A DNA stretch of 6,519 nucleotides from a bacterium (lineage in GTDB: Bacteria > B130-G9), in assembly GCA_021160245.1 (NCBI GenBank), contig JAGHCW010000113.1, forward strand, positions 1 to 6,519, written 5' to 3'. How positions within the stretch are numbered: position 1 is the first letter of the stretch; the number at the start of each line of letters is the position of its first letter. The notes below the pieces were generated by a model. It saw only the letters and a list, made by a program, of their open reading frames with translations, was not told the DNA's origin and did no database searches. The translations under genes and the position numbers were made by a program. Below are positions 5,491 to 6,519 of the stretch, one piece after another.

Positions 5491-6499
5491 ATCGCACAAG
5501 GCCCACACTTTCTATGCCGACTTCAAGACTTATCTCTCTTGAGGGAACACACGTCTGGCACATCGAAGCGCCTCGATTATGCAGGAGATTGCGCTTCGTT
5601 TTCGATAGTCCGCGCATTTTCCAAACCGTCCTCCAGTCGTCAACCAGCAGGTTCCCGAAGGGCTTGCTCTCAGCCTCCGCAAAGAGGCACGGATGGACGT
5701 CGCCATCAACCGTTACGAAGATGTTCTCCTCTTGCGGACAGGCGCCCAAGTGTTTGAGGACTGGCCGCCCTTGCTTATTGAGCTCGTAGTTGCAGACCTC
5801 ATGCCTCATCGGCAGATCGTCGATATGCAGCGTGCGATACTCATCGTCCTCAAATCGGGAATTATCCACCCGCATCGGCTTCACGTACGCCGCGTCGCAT
5901 CCAATCTGCCGGACGACTCGCTCAAACTGCTCAATCTGCTTGACACTCGTCTTCGTAGCAATCAACTGCGCCTCAACTATCGGAAAATGCCTCCGCAGCT
6001 TGCGCTTCTCAGCGCAGATTGTGGCGATATTGGAAAGCGTCTGCTCGAATACCGCACCCACCTGCTTCGCCTCGTATTCCTGCGGCTCCGCGGAGATTAG
6101 CGTGCAGACAATTCGATGAGGCGCGATTTGGGCCAGGGCCTTTGCCTTCTCACGGGTGATTGTCGCCAGGTTGGAGTTGAGAGTTACCATCAAATTACGT
6201 CTGCGGGCTGCCGCAAGCATCTCGAGTATATCTGGGTTTACGAGCGGCTCGCCTGTGCGGATGAATGTCAGGGCGGTGATTCGACCGCTCACCTTCTTGA
6301 GTATCCTGGTGAAATCCGACAGGGGCATACTCTCCCGTCTTTTGCGCGAGACGTCGAGTATCAAGTTGCACCAGGGACAGCGGAGGTTGCACCTCGTCTC
6401 GACCTCGATCAGAACACAGCGAGGCCATCTTGCCAGCCGGCGGACGGTCTCTTTGGCCGCAATCGCGACTAGCCATGACGGCTTTGACGCGGAGACCAC
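5483..6499 (-). CDS. Radical SAM enzyme with SPASM-like C-terminal cluster domain
   Basis: This is a 338-residue radical S-adenosylmethionine protein. The [4Fe-4S] motif CNLRCPWC (Cys37, Cys41, Cys44) follows the first strand CVLIEVETR, and TGEP (82-85) matches the GGEP region that contacts SAM. Strands LMVTLNSN (103-110) and VEAQLIATK (175-183) fit the partial TIM barrel. The C terminus has Cys254, Cys271 and a CQTC pair (Cys314, Cys317), with FVTVDGDVHPC and GNLLVDDWRTVW, a SPASM-like auxiliary cluster domain. The cysteine count suggests one auxiliary cluster rather than two. Relatives include sulfatase-maturing enzymes and peptide or cofactor modifiers; the substrate cannot be deduced, and no precursor peptide or sulfatase is visible in the window. 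The start is a GTG at 6499 with AAGGA (minus strand, 6511-6515) eleven bases upstream. The frame stays open to the window edge, so an upstream start is possible. Confidence 0.85.
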   Translation of the reverse strand: MVSASKPSWLVAIAAKETVRRLARWPRCVLIEVETRCNLRCPWCNLILDVSRKRRESMPLSDFTRILKKVSGRITALTFIRTGEPLVNPDILEMLAAARRRNLMVTLNSNLATITREKAKALAQIAPHRIVCTLISAEPQEYEAKQVGAVFEQTLSNIATICAEKRKLRRHFPIVEAQLIATKTSVKQIEQFERVVRQIGCDAAYVKPMRVDNSRFEDDEYRTLHIDDLPMRHEVCNYELNKQGRPVLKHLGACPQEENIFVTVDGDVHPCLFAEAESKPFGNLLVDDWRTVWKMRGLSKTKRNLLHNRGASMCQTCVPSREISLEVGIESVGLVRST

Positions 6500-6519
6500 C
6501 CGCGCTAAAGTCCTTATGC

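Noticed and set aside
5693-6472. Several plus-strand frames of 100-140 codons opposite the radical SAM gene
   Set aside because: The minus frame has CxxxCxxC and SPASM-like cysteines in order, so these plus-strand frames are shadows.

Overview
The window is bacterial chromosomal DNA. It carries the end of a division and cell wall (dcw) cluster: ftsQ (cut by the left edge), ftsA, an ftsZ-family gene and an LD-carboxypeptidase gene, all on the + strand and closely packed. After a gap of about 400 bases with no convincing gene come a + strand metallo-beta-lactamase-fold gene and, tail to tail with it, a - strand radical SAM gene. The FtsQ-FtsA-FtsZ order and a murein tetrapeptide carboxypeptidase indicate a peptidoglycan-bearing bacterium. 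GC content looks slightly above 50% and AGG, AGA and ATA codons are frequent. The division proteins are quite divergent from textbook versions, which suggests a lineage far from model organisms, but I cannot name a phylum from the sequence.

Layout: 1-782 ftsQ (single membrane anchor plus POTRA domain); 804-2102 ftsA (actin-like fold, C-terminal amphipathic helix); 2103-2198 leader with inverted repeats and a strong Shine-Dalgarno site; 2199-3380 ftsZ-like; 3403-4350 LD-carboxypeptidase (S66); 4351-4749 apparently non-coding, with one weak - strand ORF; 4750-5490 MBL-fold hydrolase of the MJ0301/COG1237 type; 5483-6499 (-) radical SAM/SPASM-like enzyme.

How the genes fit together: FtsQ would sit in the membrane as a divisome scaffold. 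FtsA would tether the FtsZ-family protein to the membrane through the FtsZ C-terminal peptide. The carboxypeptidase would trim murein peptides during recycling. The MBL and radical SAM genes have no visible link to division or to each other beyond adjacency.

The most notable observation is that the FtsZ-family protein keeps its fold motifs and an FtsA-binding-like C-terminal peptide but has lost two of three key T7-loop residues (N to K and D to S) and part of its T1 loop. FtsA next to it has an altered phosphate-2 motif. Either this lineage has a division pair with unusual nucleotide chemistry, or this is a specialised second FtsZ/FtsA pair. A small perfect hairpin with a GAAA loop just before the ftsZ ribosome binding site may be a local translational control element.
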